A DNA stretch of 64,000 bases. It comes from Flexistipes sinusarabici DSM 4947 (lineage in GTDB: Bacteria > Chrysiogenota > Deferribacteres > Deferribacterales > Flexistipitaceae). Below the pieces are notes generated by a model. It was given only the letters and a program-made list of their open reading frames with translations. It was not told the origin of the DNA and searched no databases. Positions within the stretch are counted from its first letter, which is position 1, and every line of letters starts with the position of its first letter. The stretch covers positions 1,426,001 through 1,490,000 of the forward strand of contig NC_015672.1 in the NCBI RefSeq assembly GCF_000218625.1, given 5' to 3'. Both the position numbers and the translations under genes were made by a program. This document shows, one piece after another, positions 8,154 through 17,415 of this stretch.

Positions 8154-8576
8154 CTAATTTTCTTTTGGATTCAAATATCTGTAATATCCTAAAATAGCTT
8201 CAAAATAGGATATAAATTTCTCAAAATCATCTAATGTATCTATTGTTGTAATATTATTAGATAAAAAATTGTAAAAATTTTGTCCTATATGCTTTCTACC
8301 TTTGGCATAGGCACCTTTTGACGCTACGAGATAAATCATCGGTAAATTTTCGTTAAATGACTTTTCTTTGTCACTGGAAGAGTCAATAGTATTTTTAACA
8401 GAATATAAATCATCGAAGAATTTACGAATTTGACTGTTTTTATTTATTTTTCGGTCATCATGTTCCTTTTTCATCAACTCTGCTACTTCTTTTGCTTTCG
8501 TTTTAATCAAATCACTAAACTCATACTTTTTAAAAGATGTTTTCACTACATCACTGCTATTTTCTTGTCTAGCCAT
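8154..8576 (-). CDS. csm2: Csm2, small subunit of the Csm complex
   Basis: A 140-residue helical protein. NSQIRKFFDDLYSVKN and LPMIYLVASKGAYAKGR, ending in FEKFISYFEAILGYYRY, are the characteristic Csm2 blocks. It lines the crRNA-target duplex in the effector filament. Its ATG overlaps the csm1 stop by 8 bp with AGGAGG as ribosome binding site, the arrangement expected in an intact III-A operon. Expression now depends on transcription crossing, or starting within, the IS element in csm1. Confidence 0.9.
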   Translation of the reverse strand: MARQENSSDVVKTSFKKYEFSDLIKTKAKEVAELMKKEHDDRKINKNSQIRKFFDDLYSVKNTIDSSSDKEKSFNENLPMIYLVASKGAYAKGRKHIGQNFYNFLSNNITTIDTLDDFEKFISYFEAILGYYRYLNPKEN

Positions 8577-9337
8577 TTTGACCTCCTAATATTTTATATT
8601 TTTTTGCATACAAGAACTTTGTTATCAGTGCCCTTAAAAGGGAAGGATTTCTATCAGTCATTGTGTATATAAATTTTTTGAATTCACTCTCAGTTTCCTT
8701 GTTCTTATTTGGAAATGATCTGGCAAATAGATACTTCAGTCTTGGCATCCACATTATATTTCTAATATTTTCATTAATATTTATTCGCATATCTAAAATA
8801 CCAAGTAACTTATACCAAAATGAAGTGTTGTTTTGTAAATGATTAAGGATACTGCTTGAAATAAAATTATATAAATTATCAAACTCATCCTTGAATTCTT
8901 CAGTTTTTTCTGTTGCGCCAAAAACATGTGTATAGCCTTTACTTAACGGGTTATCAGGATAATTTTTAGAAATATTTAAATTATTTTCAGCCATTTCTGA
9001 TATAAAGAATAAAGGTGTGTTGTGTTTTGCAATACTTATACCAGAGGATAATGTTAGTTCTTCGTTGCACCCACTAAATTTAAAAAACTCATGATTTATC
9101 AAAAAATTTAATTCTAAAATTTCATCATAAGGACCTATTAGAAACAGATCATCACCACCTGCAAAAACAGTATAAACATTCCCAAAATATTTTTTGCAAA
9201 TATGTGGAAGGTAATAAGCAAAAAACATATTCAGCATTCGTGACATAGAAGCTAATCTTGAAAAAGTTAATCTATAGTTAATATCCTCTAAATGTTTTTT
9301 TGGTTCTAACCCAACTGCAAAAATAGCTCCTAAATTA
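8569..9337 (-). pseudogene. csm1: csm1/cas10 3' fragment (palm domain with GGDD)
   Basis: Downstream of the IS, the frame resumes as NLGAIFAVGLEPKKH and continues for about 253 residues to the stop at 8569. It contains FAGGDDLFLIGP, the GGDD motif that makes cyclic oligoadenylates from ATP, and the C-terminal domain. Removing the IS and one target duplicate joins it in frame to the 5' fragment (KADVDNL-GAIF) for a protein of about 798 residues, normal for Csm1. The first in-frame ATG after the IS is at about 9252, beyond the start of the palm fold. Confidence 0.9.
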
Positions 9338-10881
9338 GTTAACCCTGAAAAAGGTATATTTTCTTAAAATTTGCCAATATTTTTGTTTATTAAATGTAAA
9401 CTATACATATATTTTGGCATACTTTTTATCCAGAAACACTTCGTTTGCAAAATTTGCTAATTTTTTTGCAATATTATCCATAAATTTTTTGAGAAAAAAT
9501 AAAAGAAAGGCCAGTATCAGCCTTAGGTTATGACCACTTGCCGCCAAAATTGCATTAGCTTTATCTCCCTCTTTGCCTTTCAGATAATTTCTGTCCATCC
9601 GGTTATCTCGCTTAGTATGACCTATCGTCGCCTCAACACAACTTCGTCTTTTCAATAACCTCTTAAAATTAACTTTGAATTTCTTCATACTGCGTGGAAC
9701 TACATGGACTTTTGCATCCCCTCTATAATTGTGCTTCCTGTAACCCAAATCTACCAATATCGTATCTATTGTACCGTTACTACCCAAAAGGGTTTTTGCT
9801 TCACATAAATTCTCTTCTAATGTATGACCGTCATAAGGATTGCCGTGAAATGATTTGCAACTCAGTATAAAATTCTTCTTCAATGTACCAACAAAACCTA
9901 CTTTGTTACCAAACTCATACCTCTTATGGCTCTTGCCCTTGCTAATGCACTCAACCTCTGGACTGTGAAGACTGTAAAGTTTGTTCTTGCTCTTTTTACT
10001 CCGATTCCACAAACTCTCGTAAAATAACTTTAGCTGTTGAAACTCATCCGAATTCCTCAATTCCTCAGGTAAAACCCTTTCTATAGAACGATATAATTTG
10101 CCCATCTTTGTCTTCATCTTTTTTACTGCCTTACCCGCTCTCTTGTACTGTTTCGCATGAACATAGCCACTATATTTCATCAATAGCTTCTTGCCGGAAT
10201 ATTCATGTGTCTCCTTTAACCTTATCTCATGCTTCTTTGAAAATTTCACAAGATATTTGATCATTGTATAAAAAAGTTTTATGTCCGTTGGAAACGTTAT
10301 GTTCTTTTCCTGCACCGTCGTATCTGCAGCTACTTTCTTTACGTCATTCTTATTAAGATAACCACTACGAAAAGCAGTGTTAATTGTCTCCTCTAAAAAC
10401 TTCAACAAATCTTCTTCTTTTAAACGATTCCGAAATCTTGTCATGCTGGTTGGATTTATCGGCACCTTTGTCTGGAATACCTTTTCTCCAGTGAAGTACT
10501 GCCAGTAAGGGTTTTCTTTCCAGCCATGCACCACGTCTTCATCACTCAAATTGTACGTGTATTTCAAATAATGAAACCCAACCATCATACGTATTGGAAT
10601 TCCTGGGCGACCATCGTTACGGTGATAAAGACTGCCAAATTCTTTCTCAAAATATTCCCAGTCTATTTTATCTGCTAATTGTATTAATGGATGTTTCATA
10701 TCTATAATGTTAACAAGCAGTGGTTCTAAAAGCTCTTGTGTCGTCGAATCTTGCTTCTTAGGACGCATATAATCCCCCGGGTTTTTTGCTTATTCCTTTA
10801 CTTTTCTGTGGGATTACTTTAGCATATTTCCTTGGTTAACTCAAGTATTATCAAATAGTTATCTAGTTTCTCAGGGCTAAC
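9338..10881 (-). mobile_element. IS5-family insertion sequence, copy 2, inside csm1
   Basis: 1544 bp, same length and sequence as copy 1 but opposite orientation. The flanking 7-bp direct repeat TAAATTA (9331-9337 and 10882-10888) is a target duplication made of csm1 sequence. Ends are GTTAACCCTGA at 9338 and its inverted partner ending TCAGGGCTAAC at 10881. The perfect duplication and near-identity to copy 1 indicate a recent insertion. Confidence 0.92.
9401..10768 (-). CDS. IS5-family DDE transposase (copy 2)
   Basis: A 455-residue transposase matching copy 1 except for two substitutions noticed by eye (Ile at about 59, Lys at about 428). The reading frame is intact and transcribed in the same direction as csm1, so IS transcription could feed csm2-csm5. 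Domain layout is as in copy 1: DUF772-type N-terminus, then the DDE region. Confidence 0.9.
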   Translation of the reverse strand: MRPKKQDSTTQELLEPLLVNIIDMKHPLIQLADKIDWEYFEKEFGSLYHRNDGRPGIPIRMMVGFHYLKYTYNLSDEDVVHGWKENPYWQYFTGEKVFQTKVPINPTSMTRFRNRLKEEDLLKFLEETINTAFRSGYLNKNDVKKVAADTTVQEKNITFPTDIKLFYTMIKYLVKFSKKHEIRLKETHEYSGKKLLMKYSGYVHAKQYKRAGKAVKKMKTKMGKLYRSIERVLPEELRNSDEFQQLKLFYESLWNRSKKSKNKLYSLHSPEVECISKGKSHKRYEFGNKVGFVGTLKKNFILSCKSFHGNPYDGHTLEENLCEAKTLLGSNGTIDTILVDLGYRKHNYRGDAKVHVVPRSMKKFKVNFKRLLKRRSCVEATIGHTKRDNRMDRNYLKGKEGDKANAILAASGHNLRLILAFLLFFLKKFMDNIAKKLANFANEVFLDKKYAKIYV

Positions 10882-12516
10882 TAAATTATCAACATCCGCT
10901 TTCAAAATACCAAGAGGTTTCTTTCTTTCAGAATTATTATTTTCAACTATTTCTTCAAAAGACATTATTTCATAATTATTCTTAGGAACATAATTGTTAA
11001 TATAAACTATACTGCCGCCTTCATAGGATTTTAGTGGCTCTAAATCCAACACATCAATATACTCATTTGATAGTTGAATTTCGTTAGAAAATTTAATTGA
11101 ATAACGCTGAAAAAACTCCCCTTTCTTCTTTTCATAAAGATGCAGGTATCTATTGTTTACCAACTGTTTTCCAATATCTATGAAAGTATTACACATTTCA
11201 CAGTTATTGTTATTTGTAGCTGACCTTTTACCACAGGTATTGCAACTCCCCGAAACATCAAATTCTTTATGGTAATCTTCAAATAATGATTTCCTCTTTG
11301 TTAAATTAAATTTTGCATATTTTTCATGCTCCATCAAAGAAATTAAATCTAACCATAGCTTTTCGAATCTTTTGTCAATATAATCTTTCGGTGATGATTC
11401 CACGTTAACTATGCCAAACGATACCTCACCATAGAAAGTATCATATAGCCAATCATTTATTTCAGCTTTTATGTCTTTAATTTTTTGTTTAACTGTCTCT
11501 TTATTAGGAGCTAAAATAACAAACATGCCCGCCGCATTAAGCATGATGTTAAAAGATGGTAACTTTATTTCTTTAATAATATGGTAAGCTGTTAATTGAG
11601 ACAATATTGATACATAAAAAGATTTTCCTCTTAATGCTTTTGCGGTATTCTGACTATTTTCTGTGTCATCACCAAAAATGAATTTCTGAATTCCAAAGAA
11701 TTCCCCTCTTATTAACATATAAAGATTTTTATCTTTAATTTGGTTATAATTTAACTTATCAAGATTTTCTTTTGAAAAATAATCATATGTAGAGGCTGCA
11801 AACGCAGCTGAAGTTTTAGAATGGTCGAATAAAGATATTTCATCATATTCATCTAATGTACTGGAAGGTACGAAAGAAAAGTACTTCTCGAAAATTGTCT
11901 GAATTTCTGATATAAAAATGTCAAACTTTTTGTTTGCAAATATTTTTTTCAAATCTTTTTCAAAATTATTGACCAAATTTTCATATTTTTCTTCGACTTT
12001 TATATTGCTGAGTTCATTTTTATGAACCGGAAAGATGCTATTTACACTAATCTCTTCTAAATTATATCTATAATCCTTATCAACTATATCTTTTTGTAAA
12101 GATACATGTTTAAGCAAAGGGGCTAAATGAACTTTTCTATAATCATAAGGCTTCTTATTAGACCTTATTTCATATCTTTCTCTGTCAAAACCTGAGGCAA
12201 TCTGATCTGATATTGCAACAATCTGGGTTAAATAATCCTGAGGATTATGATGCCCTGCAGAAGCTTTTTGCATTGAAATTTCCGGAAAAGATTCAGACCA
12301 TAATTTATTAATATAGCTATTCTCTATTTGATTATCAAAAAATTCTGCAGTATGGAGAGAGTGGTAATGGGAATATTTATTTAATAAAATCTGCCATTCT
12401 TCTGTGTTTTTATATTTTGATGAAAGCTTTTTGCCCGACCTTTGATAAGCTTTGCCAATATCGTGAAGTAAGGCAGCTAAACCAACCAAGGTGTTTTTTA
12501 GTGTATTATCGTCCAT
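10819..12516 (-). pseudogene. csm1: csm1/cas10 5' fragment (HD and first palm domain)
   Basis: Native csm1 sequence covers 10882-12516 (545 codons); the frame then reads 20 more codons of IS sequence to a stop at 10819. Visible parts are LAALLHDIGKAYQR (HD nuclease motif, residues 13-26), HH and HD-like metal positions around residue 90, and GEFFGIQKFIF with SFYVSILSQLTAYHI (first palm-like domain). A zinc-finger pair CNTCGKR ... CEMC follows, and then the start of the second palm at KPLGILKADVDNL, where the IS begins. The fragment lacks GGDD. The ATG is at 12516 directly after the card1 stop, with GGGGG upstream. Confidence 0.92.
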
Positions 12517-13689
12517 CTATTCCCCCTTATTAAAAATTTCTTTAATAATATTTTCTAATCCTTTTTCCTTAATATCTTTCCACCCAAAGAATTTTAACCT
12601 GTAATATCTGACACTATCTTTATATTTTGCTTGCAGTTCGCCTTTCTTATCGTATAGAACCTTATCATCCAGAGATATTAAAGCATTTGTCATGCCCAAA
12701 CCAAAATTCTCATTATCTTTTAAATGTGAAAGCTTATAAAAGGTTCCTGTCAAAACATCTCTCTCTTTTTCTCCAAGTCCTGTTTTGCATTCAAGGTAAT
12801 AAAGGTTATTGTTATAACAAACAGCCACATCCAGTTCGTTTTTGCCACCATGCTCTATTTCCATCCCGATTTGGATATATTCATTATTTTCAATTTCTAA
12901 AAACTCTTTTGTTTTAAAATATATCAGTTCTTCAAACCATCCGCCGGTGAGATATTCAATCCAATGTTTAAGGCGTTTTTTTGTTTCATTATCAAAATTG
13001 AGGTTTAATTTATTTATAAAATAAGAAGCATTAGTCTTTAACTCTTCAATATTTATCTTTTTTTCTTTTCCTTTCACTTTGCTGGAATTAAAATATGTTC
13101 TGATTTTCTCAGCATTTTCCTTAATTTCAGAAGGATTGTTATTAAATAAGTTCCAAATCTGATAAGTTAATTCTTTTCGCTTTTCTGCACATTCTTTCTT
13201 GTTTTGGAGCTTATCTTTATTACTTATATTAACCCCATAAGCATCAAGATATTCCTGAATTGTAATCTTATTTTCAACTCTATAGGTAGCTCCTGATAAA
13301 ATATTTACAAACGTATCCTTACCAAAAGTGAAATAATACAAATTCTCTGATTTCACATAATTTTTGGCAAACTCAAAAAGTGCAAGGCTCATTATTTTGG
13401 TTCCGGTGGTTAAATTTGCATAGATTTTATCACTGTTTCTTATATCAAGACTATTGAGTTTTTTGAGATTGTCATTGAAATCATCACTTTCAACCACTAA
13501 TACTTGCAAACTCTCATCACTCAAATTACATACTTTTTGAATATTTTTCGTTTTATTTTTCTCTTTCATCTCTTTTGTAGTAACAAATACAAATTTGTTA
13601 CACCCGAATTTATCAATTGCTTCTTTAACAAATACAATATTAGGAACAGTTTGATCACTTACCATAGTAATAAGAATATTATCAGCCAT
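12517..13689 (-). CDS. Card1/Can2-type CARF nuclease (DUF1887)
   Basis: A 390-residue ancillary effector. Residues 1-145 form a CARF domain, with NLTTGTKIMS (92-101) as the ligand-loop motif. The C-terminal half has a PD-(D/E)xK nuclease core: ELTGG-type segment WIEYLTGGWFEEL (243-255), then NELDV (Asp 287) and LECKTG (Glu 300, Lys 302). Family members Card1 and Can2 bind cyclic tetra-adenylate and degrade DNA and/or RNA. I chose ATG 13689 because GGAGG precedes it and it overlaps cas6 by 8 bp. It is co-transcribed with csm1, whose product would make its activator. Confidence 0.85.
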   Translation of the reverse strand: MADNILITMVSDQTVPNIVFVKEAIDKFGCNKFVFVTTKEMKEKNKTKNIQKVCNLSDESLQVLVVESDDFNDNLKKLNSLDIRNSDKIYANLTTGTKIMSLALFEFAKNYVKSENLYYFTFGKDTFVNILSGATYRVENKITIQEYLDAYGVNISNKDKLQNKKECAEKRKELTYQIWNLFNNNPSEIKENAEKIRTYFNSSKVKGKEKKINIEELKTNASYFINKLNLNFDNETKKRLKHWIEYLTGGWFEELIYFKTKEFLEIENNEYIQIGMEIEHGGKNELDVAVCYNNNLYYLECKTGLGEKERDVLTGTFYKLSHLKDNENFGLGMTNALISLDDKVLYDKKGELQAKYKDSVRYYRLKFFGWKDIKEKGLENIIKEIFNKGE

Positions 13690-14593
13690 CCGACACCTCC
13701 ACTGAAACATTACCGAAGCCAAAAGCTGTGTTTTTACCCAGACCAAAAATTTCGCAGAAATTAAAAAGGGAAAGTTCATAACTGTTAAAATTCCCTTCAA
13801 TATCCATTGTGCCCAAACATCCGCCTAATTTCATTTTTTGTTTCTGCCTCGCTGAATATCGGTCATAATCCTTCCAGTATATACAAATGTTTTCCGATTT
13901 TTCTGACAATTTTTTTGTCAGATGCGTATCAACGTTATTAATCCCATATTTGGAGGATAATATTTCAGCTCTTCTTACAGCCGCGTATAAAAAATCTCTG
14001 TATGTTATTTTGTCAGTATATTTTCCGTTAATTTTTAACCGTAACGGAGAATCCATATTTATACTTATTTTTTTATAAATTTCACTTGTACCTGTTGACA
14101 GCTCCCAATCTTTTGGCTCGGGGATCCCCAGTTCTTCACTTTCACCGTCATTCACCATCTTCCCGTCAGCAAAAATGCTGACAATGTCATACTTTGTTTT
14201 TCTGCGGAAGAGTCCACTCTCTCCACCTTTTTTGAAGGCATAAAATATATAAGGAAAATAATCGATACCTCTGCCAAATAATGTAAGGCGGAAATGTAAG
14301 CTATCAAGTTTTTTGTCAGCATCCTCGCTGCAAGAAATCGTAAAAGGATGGGAAACTTTATCTCGTCCTTTTAAAAATTCGTTGTCTTTGGATATGGGTG
14401 ATTCAAAGATATAAGAGTAGGCGCATTGAAATTTAAGGGGGCATCCTTCGCATTTTCTTCTTCTGAGTACACAGGCAAATGATTTGAGTTCTTTTCCCAA
14501 TACAGATCTCAACAAAAAGGCCGGAAATACATCAGAATAAGTGGTTTCTGAAAATTGGATTGTAAAATCATATTTTTGGTACTTGATAAACAC
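13682..14593 (-). CDS. cas6: Cas6 pre-crRNA endoribonuclease
   Basis: A protein of about 303 residues with tandem ferredoxin-like folds. The C-terminal glycine-rich loop GLGKNTAFGFGNV is the Cas6 hallmark, and CEGCPLKFQCAYSYIFE near residue 50 is common in Cas6 of this type. Cas6 cuts the repeat transcript to leave an 8-nt 5' handle. I start at GTG 14593, five bases after GGGAG; a TTG four codons upstream (14605) lacks a ribosome binding site. First gene of the effector operon, with a candidate promoter at 14622-14649. Confidence 0.85.
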   Translation of the reverse strand: MFIKYQKYDFTIQFSETTYSDVFPAFLLRSVLGKELKSFACVLRRRKCEGCPLKFQCAYSYIFESPISKDNEFLKGRDKVSHPFTISCSEDADKKLDSLHFRLTLFGRGIDYFPYIFYAFKKGGESGLFRRKTKYDIVSIFADGKMVNDGESEELGIPEPKDWELSTGTSEIYKKISINMDSPLRLKINGKYTDKITYRDFLYAAVRRAEILSSKYGINNVDTHLTKKLSEKSENICIYWKDYDRYSARQKQKMKLGGCLGTMDIEGNFNSYELSLFNFCEIFGLGKNTAFGFGNVSVEVSDG

Positions 14594-14621
14594 AAAGACT
14601 CCCAAAAAATAAGTTAGCTAT

Positions 14622-14649
14622 ATTATACCACGCTTTTATTAATAAACAA
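14622..14649 (-). promoter_or_regulatory. Candidate promoter of the cas6-csm operon
   Basis: On the minus strand TTGTTT (14649-14644) and a perfect TATAAT (14627-14622) are 16 bp apart, 29 bp before the cas6 GTG. The -35 match is weak. Confidence 0.5.
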
Positions 14650-14830
14650 AAAAAAATTCAGATTCTGACAATATAATTTCGTACAATTATTAGATGTAAT
14701 TGAGGCTGCTTTGGCAGATGATGTTGTAAAAACTGGTTTTTTTGCACAAAATTCGACCTTAAACAAATGCAATGCAGCTATTTTGTCAGGAATATCAATT
14801 TATAATGTTATGATATATATTGGTGAAGAT

Positions 14831-16126
14831 ATGGAACAACTGCAGGAACTCAGAAAAAAAGCAAACAACTTAAAAGATAACCGCAAATATGAACAAGCGA
14901 CAGAAATCTATAAACAAATTATAGATAATCATGAATCCCACTGTAATGATTGGGATTATTGGAATTATGCATTTTGCTTAAAAAAACAAAGAATGTATAA
15001 CGCAGCTTCTGAAATCTGCAAAAGTTTGCTGCGTATAAATAAGGATTTTGTTCCGGCTAAAAATCTTTTGTGTTGGTGTCTCTTCTACTCAAAAATAAAA
15101 AACAAAAAATCTGAAGATGAATTCCTTGAGGCTTCAAGAAAAGTTTTGAAGCTATGCATCCAAAAAGACAAATACTCCCCTTATACTATAACAGTTTTTA
15201 AGGTTTTGGAGCATTTTAAGCATAAAAATGATTACCCTGCAGAAAAAATTCTTAAGTGTACAAATATGCTTGATCCCGAACTTTTAAATGTTGAACCTTA
15301 CCGAATAAAAGAGAATGATAAAGAGATAGAGTTAGCCTCTCAATTAGAGCTTTATTTTATGCATCGGACAAAAGCTTTACTTAACTGCAGTAAATATGAT
15401 CAATGTATCAACGAATGTGAGCATGCTTTAAAATCTTTAAACAAATTTCATTACAACAATGACATTTGGTTTAAATGGCGTATGGCTTTGTCATACAAAG
15501 CTCTGGCAAAATATAAAGAATCAATTGAAGGATTGTATGAAATTGCAACCAGAAAAAAGGACTGGTTTATTCTTAAAGAAATCTCAGAAAATTTATACCA
15601 CCAGAATAAAGTTGAAGAAGCTTTTATGTATGCTGTAAAAGCTTGTCTCAGAAAAGGTGATATAGATAAAAAGTTAAGTTTATTCCTATTAATTGCAGAT
15701 ATACTTATCAATTTAAATGACAAAGTAAATGCTCAAAAGCATGTTGATTTCGTCTACCATTTTAAAATAAAAGAGCAAAAAGAAACAGGTGCATATTTAA
15801 ACAATCTCATTTCTGCCAATAATTTTGAAATTTCAGAAGATCTTGACTTAGACATGCAGTATAAACAACTGGTAGAGTTCTGGACACAGATTAAGGCATC
15901 AAAGCAGAAAAGATATGCAGGTTTTATAAAAAAGCTTCTTCCGAATAGAAAATCCGGATTTATAGAAGCTTCTGACGGCAAAACATACTATTTTCAGATT
16001 AGGAATATAAAAAATAATCCGGCTAATCTGCATGAAAGTCAAAAGGTAACTTTTTGTATAGAAGACGGCTTTGATGCTAAGAAAAATAAACCCAGTAAAA
16101 TTGCTGTGGAAATAAAAACAGAGTAA
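14831..16126 (+). CDS. TPR protein with C-terminal cold-shock-type OB domain
   Basis: About 431 residues. The first 350 or so are helical repeats of TPR type (for example YEQATEIYKQII and KLSLFLLIADILINLNDKVN). The last 65 residues, GFIKKLLPNRKSGFIEASDG followed by KTYYFQIRNI and VTFCIEDGFD, read as a cold-shock/OB nucleic-acid-binding domain. It lies divergently from cas6 and converges on cas2 with no gap, inside the CRISPR island. I prefer ATG 14831 (weak GGTGA upstream), because an upstream ATG at 14711 would add 40 residues without TPR character. Function is unknown; RNA or ssDNA binding is inferred. Confidence 0.6.
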   Translation: MEQLQELRKKANNLKDNRKYEQATEIYKQIIDNHESHCNDWDYWNYAFCLKKQRMYNAASEICKSLLRINKDFVPAKNLLCWCLFYSKIKNKKSEDEFLEASRKVLKLCIQKDKYSPYTITVFKVLEHFKHKNDYPAEKILKCTNMLDPELLNVEPYRIKENDKEIELASQLELYFMHRTKALLNCSKYDQCINECEHALKSLNKFHYNNDIWFKWRMALSYKALAKYKESIEGLYEIATRKKDWFILKEISENLYHQNKVEEAFMYAVKACLRKGDIDKKLSLFLLIADILINLNDKVNAQKHVDFVYHFKIKEQKETGAYLNNLISANNFEISEDLDLDMQYKQLVEFWTQIKASKQKRYAGFIKKLLPNRKSGFIEASDGKTYYFQIRNIKNNPANLHESQKVTFCIEDGFDAKKNKPSKIAVEIKTE

Positions 16127-16408
16127 TCAAATAATAGTTAAATCTTTTTCTTCGTGTGTAGGAGTGTTTCCTGCTGTTTCTATCATTTGAACGCAGTGTT
16201 TACACAAAAAATAGTACCTTATTGAATCTGTATCGAAATCGATATATTTTACCAGTCGATCTTTCAGCCTCAAAAACTCAGCTTCTGTGATTATGCACTC
16301 AAATACACTCTTTTGAACCCGTACACCTTTGTTTTTAAGAAGCTGATCTATTTTATTTCTTTTTCGGTCATCACTGATATCATAGCAAATAACGTAGTGT
16401 TTTTTCAT
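16127..16408 (-). CDS. cas2: Cas2
   Basis: A 93-residue protein with the Cas2 ferredoxin fold start MKKHYVICYDISDDRKRNKI (conserved YDI-D) and VRVQKSVFEC, the second strand and dimer-interface motif. With Cas1 it forms the spacer integrase. Its ATG overlaps the cas1 stop by 4 bp. It ends exactly where the convergent TPR/cold-shock gene ends, so the two transcripts would be antisense at their 3' ends. Confidence 0.93.
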   Translation of the reverse strand: MKKHYVICYDISDDRKRNKIDQLLKNKGVRVQKSVFECIITEAEFLRLKDRLVKYIDFDTDSIRYYFLCKHCVQMIETAGNTPTHEEKDLTII

Positions 16409-17415
16409 AAACTGACTCTGAAACCTTTATACTCAACTTTATCCACCAATGACTTGCTAAACAGGTAACACTGATATCTTATAATATCTCTTAAACTCAT
16501 ATTTCTCATTTTTGTATCGTGCCAGAATTTTTGATTAAATCGTTTTTCAAGCAAACTGATAAACTTTTTCCTGCCAAATACTGTGAGCTGTACAGGCAGT
16601 TTGTCGGGATCGCCGTCTGTATTCCAAACAAAATCCGACTTTTGCATTATATTTTTATTAACTGAAGAAATAACCGGGAAATCCACAGCAACCGGCCTGA
16701 ATTCCTCCATTAAATCGAGAACCAAGGACGGCCTCCCGTATTCTTCCGCATGGTATGCGCCGTAATACGGATCCAGGCCTACTGTATTTACAGATGTTCT
16801 CACCAGGTTTAATAAAATAGTATAACCAAAGCTGAGCATAGCGTTAAACTCATTTTGAGGCGGTCTGCGGGTACGTTTTTCAAAGAATATCGGTCCTTTT
16901 AATAAATGATCAAATGCCCGGAAATATAAATTTGCTGTCCTTCCCTCAAACCCTAAGAGAGAAGAGATATTATCAATTTTGTCAATTTCCTTCAACGATG
17001 CAGTTAATTGATTTAAAATTTTCGATACCTCTCCGGACTTATGATAGTAGTTAAATTTTCTAAGCGTTTGAATACAATTTTTGACCTTTGAGCCTATTAT
17101 TGATCGGGCAAGGCTCAGCTTGATGTTTTCATCAGACAATGTTTCAAACTGCATTCTTCTCAACACTATATTTTTGCCGAGTTCAGCAACTAACCTGCCG
17201 AGATATTTACCGGAATAAGTTGTAAATACTGTATCAATTTTATTTTTGAGCAGGTGCTTCATTGCCTGAGTAGTAATACTTATATTTCCCATTATAACAA
17301 TCTGATCCAAATCCTTTGAAAGAAAAGTTCCGATAATACTGCCGTTTTTCCTGATTACTAACCTTTCTCCCGCTATTGTGATATATGCTCCCTGCTCTGT
17401 AATATAAACTATCAT
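16405..17415 (-). CDS. cas1: Cas1 integrase
   Basis: A 336-residue protein of normal Cas1 length, with no reverse transcriptase fused. The metal-binding residues are in place: Glu157 in GFEGRTANLYFRAF, His222 in GAYHAEEYGRPS and Glu237 in LMEEFRPVAVD. Cas1 cuts and joins prespacers into the leader-proximal repeat. Its start overlaps the upstream primase-polymerase gene by 4 bp, so the two are translationally coupled, which suggests they act together in adaptation. Confidence 0.95.
   Translation of the reverse strand: MIVYITEQGAYITIAGERLVIRKNGSIIGTFLSKDLDQIVIMGNISITTQAMKHLLKNKIDTVFTTYSGKYLGRLVAELGKNIVLRRMQFETLSDENIKLSLARSIIGSKVKNCIQTLRKFNYYHKSGEVSKILNQLTASLKEIDKIDNISSLLGFEGRTANLYFRAFDHLLKGPIFFEKRTRRPPQNEFNAMLSFGYTILLNLVRTSVNTVGLDPYYGAYHAEEYGRPSLVLDLMEEFRPVAVDFPVISSVNKNIMQKSDFVWNTDGDPDKLPVQLTVFGRKKFISLLEKRFNQKFWHDTKMRNMSLRDIIRYQCYLFSKSLVDKVEYKGFRVSL

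Noticed and set aside
12517-13800. Longer N-terminus for the CARF nuclease starting at 13800
   Set aside because: The extra 37 codons lie inside cas6, and ATG 13689 has a GGAGG site and begins directly with the CARF first strand.
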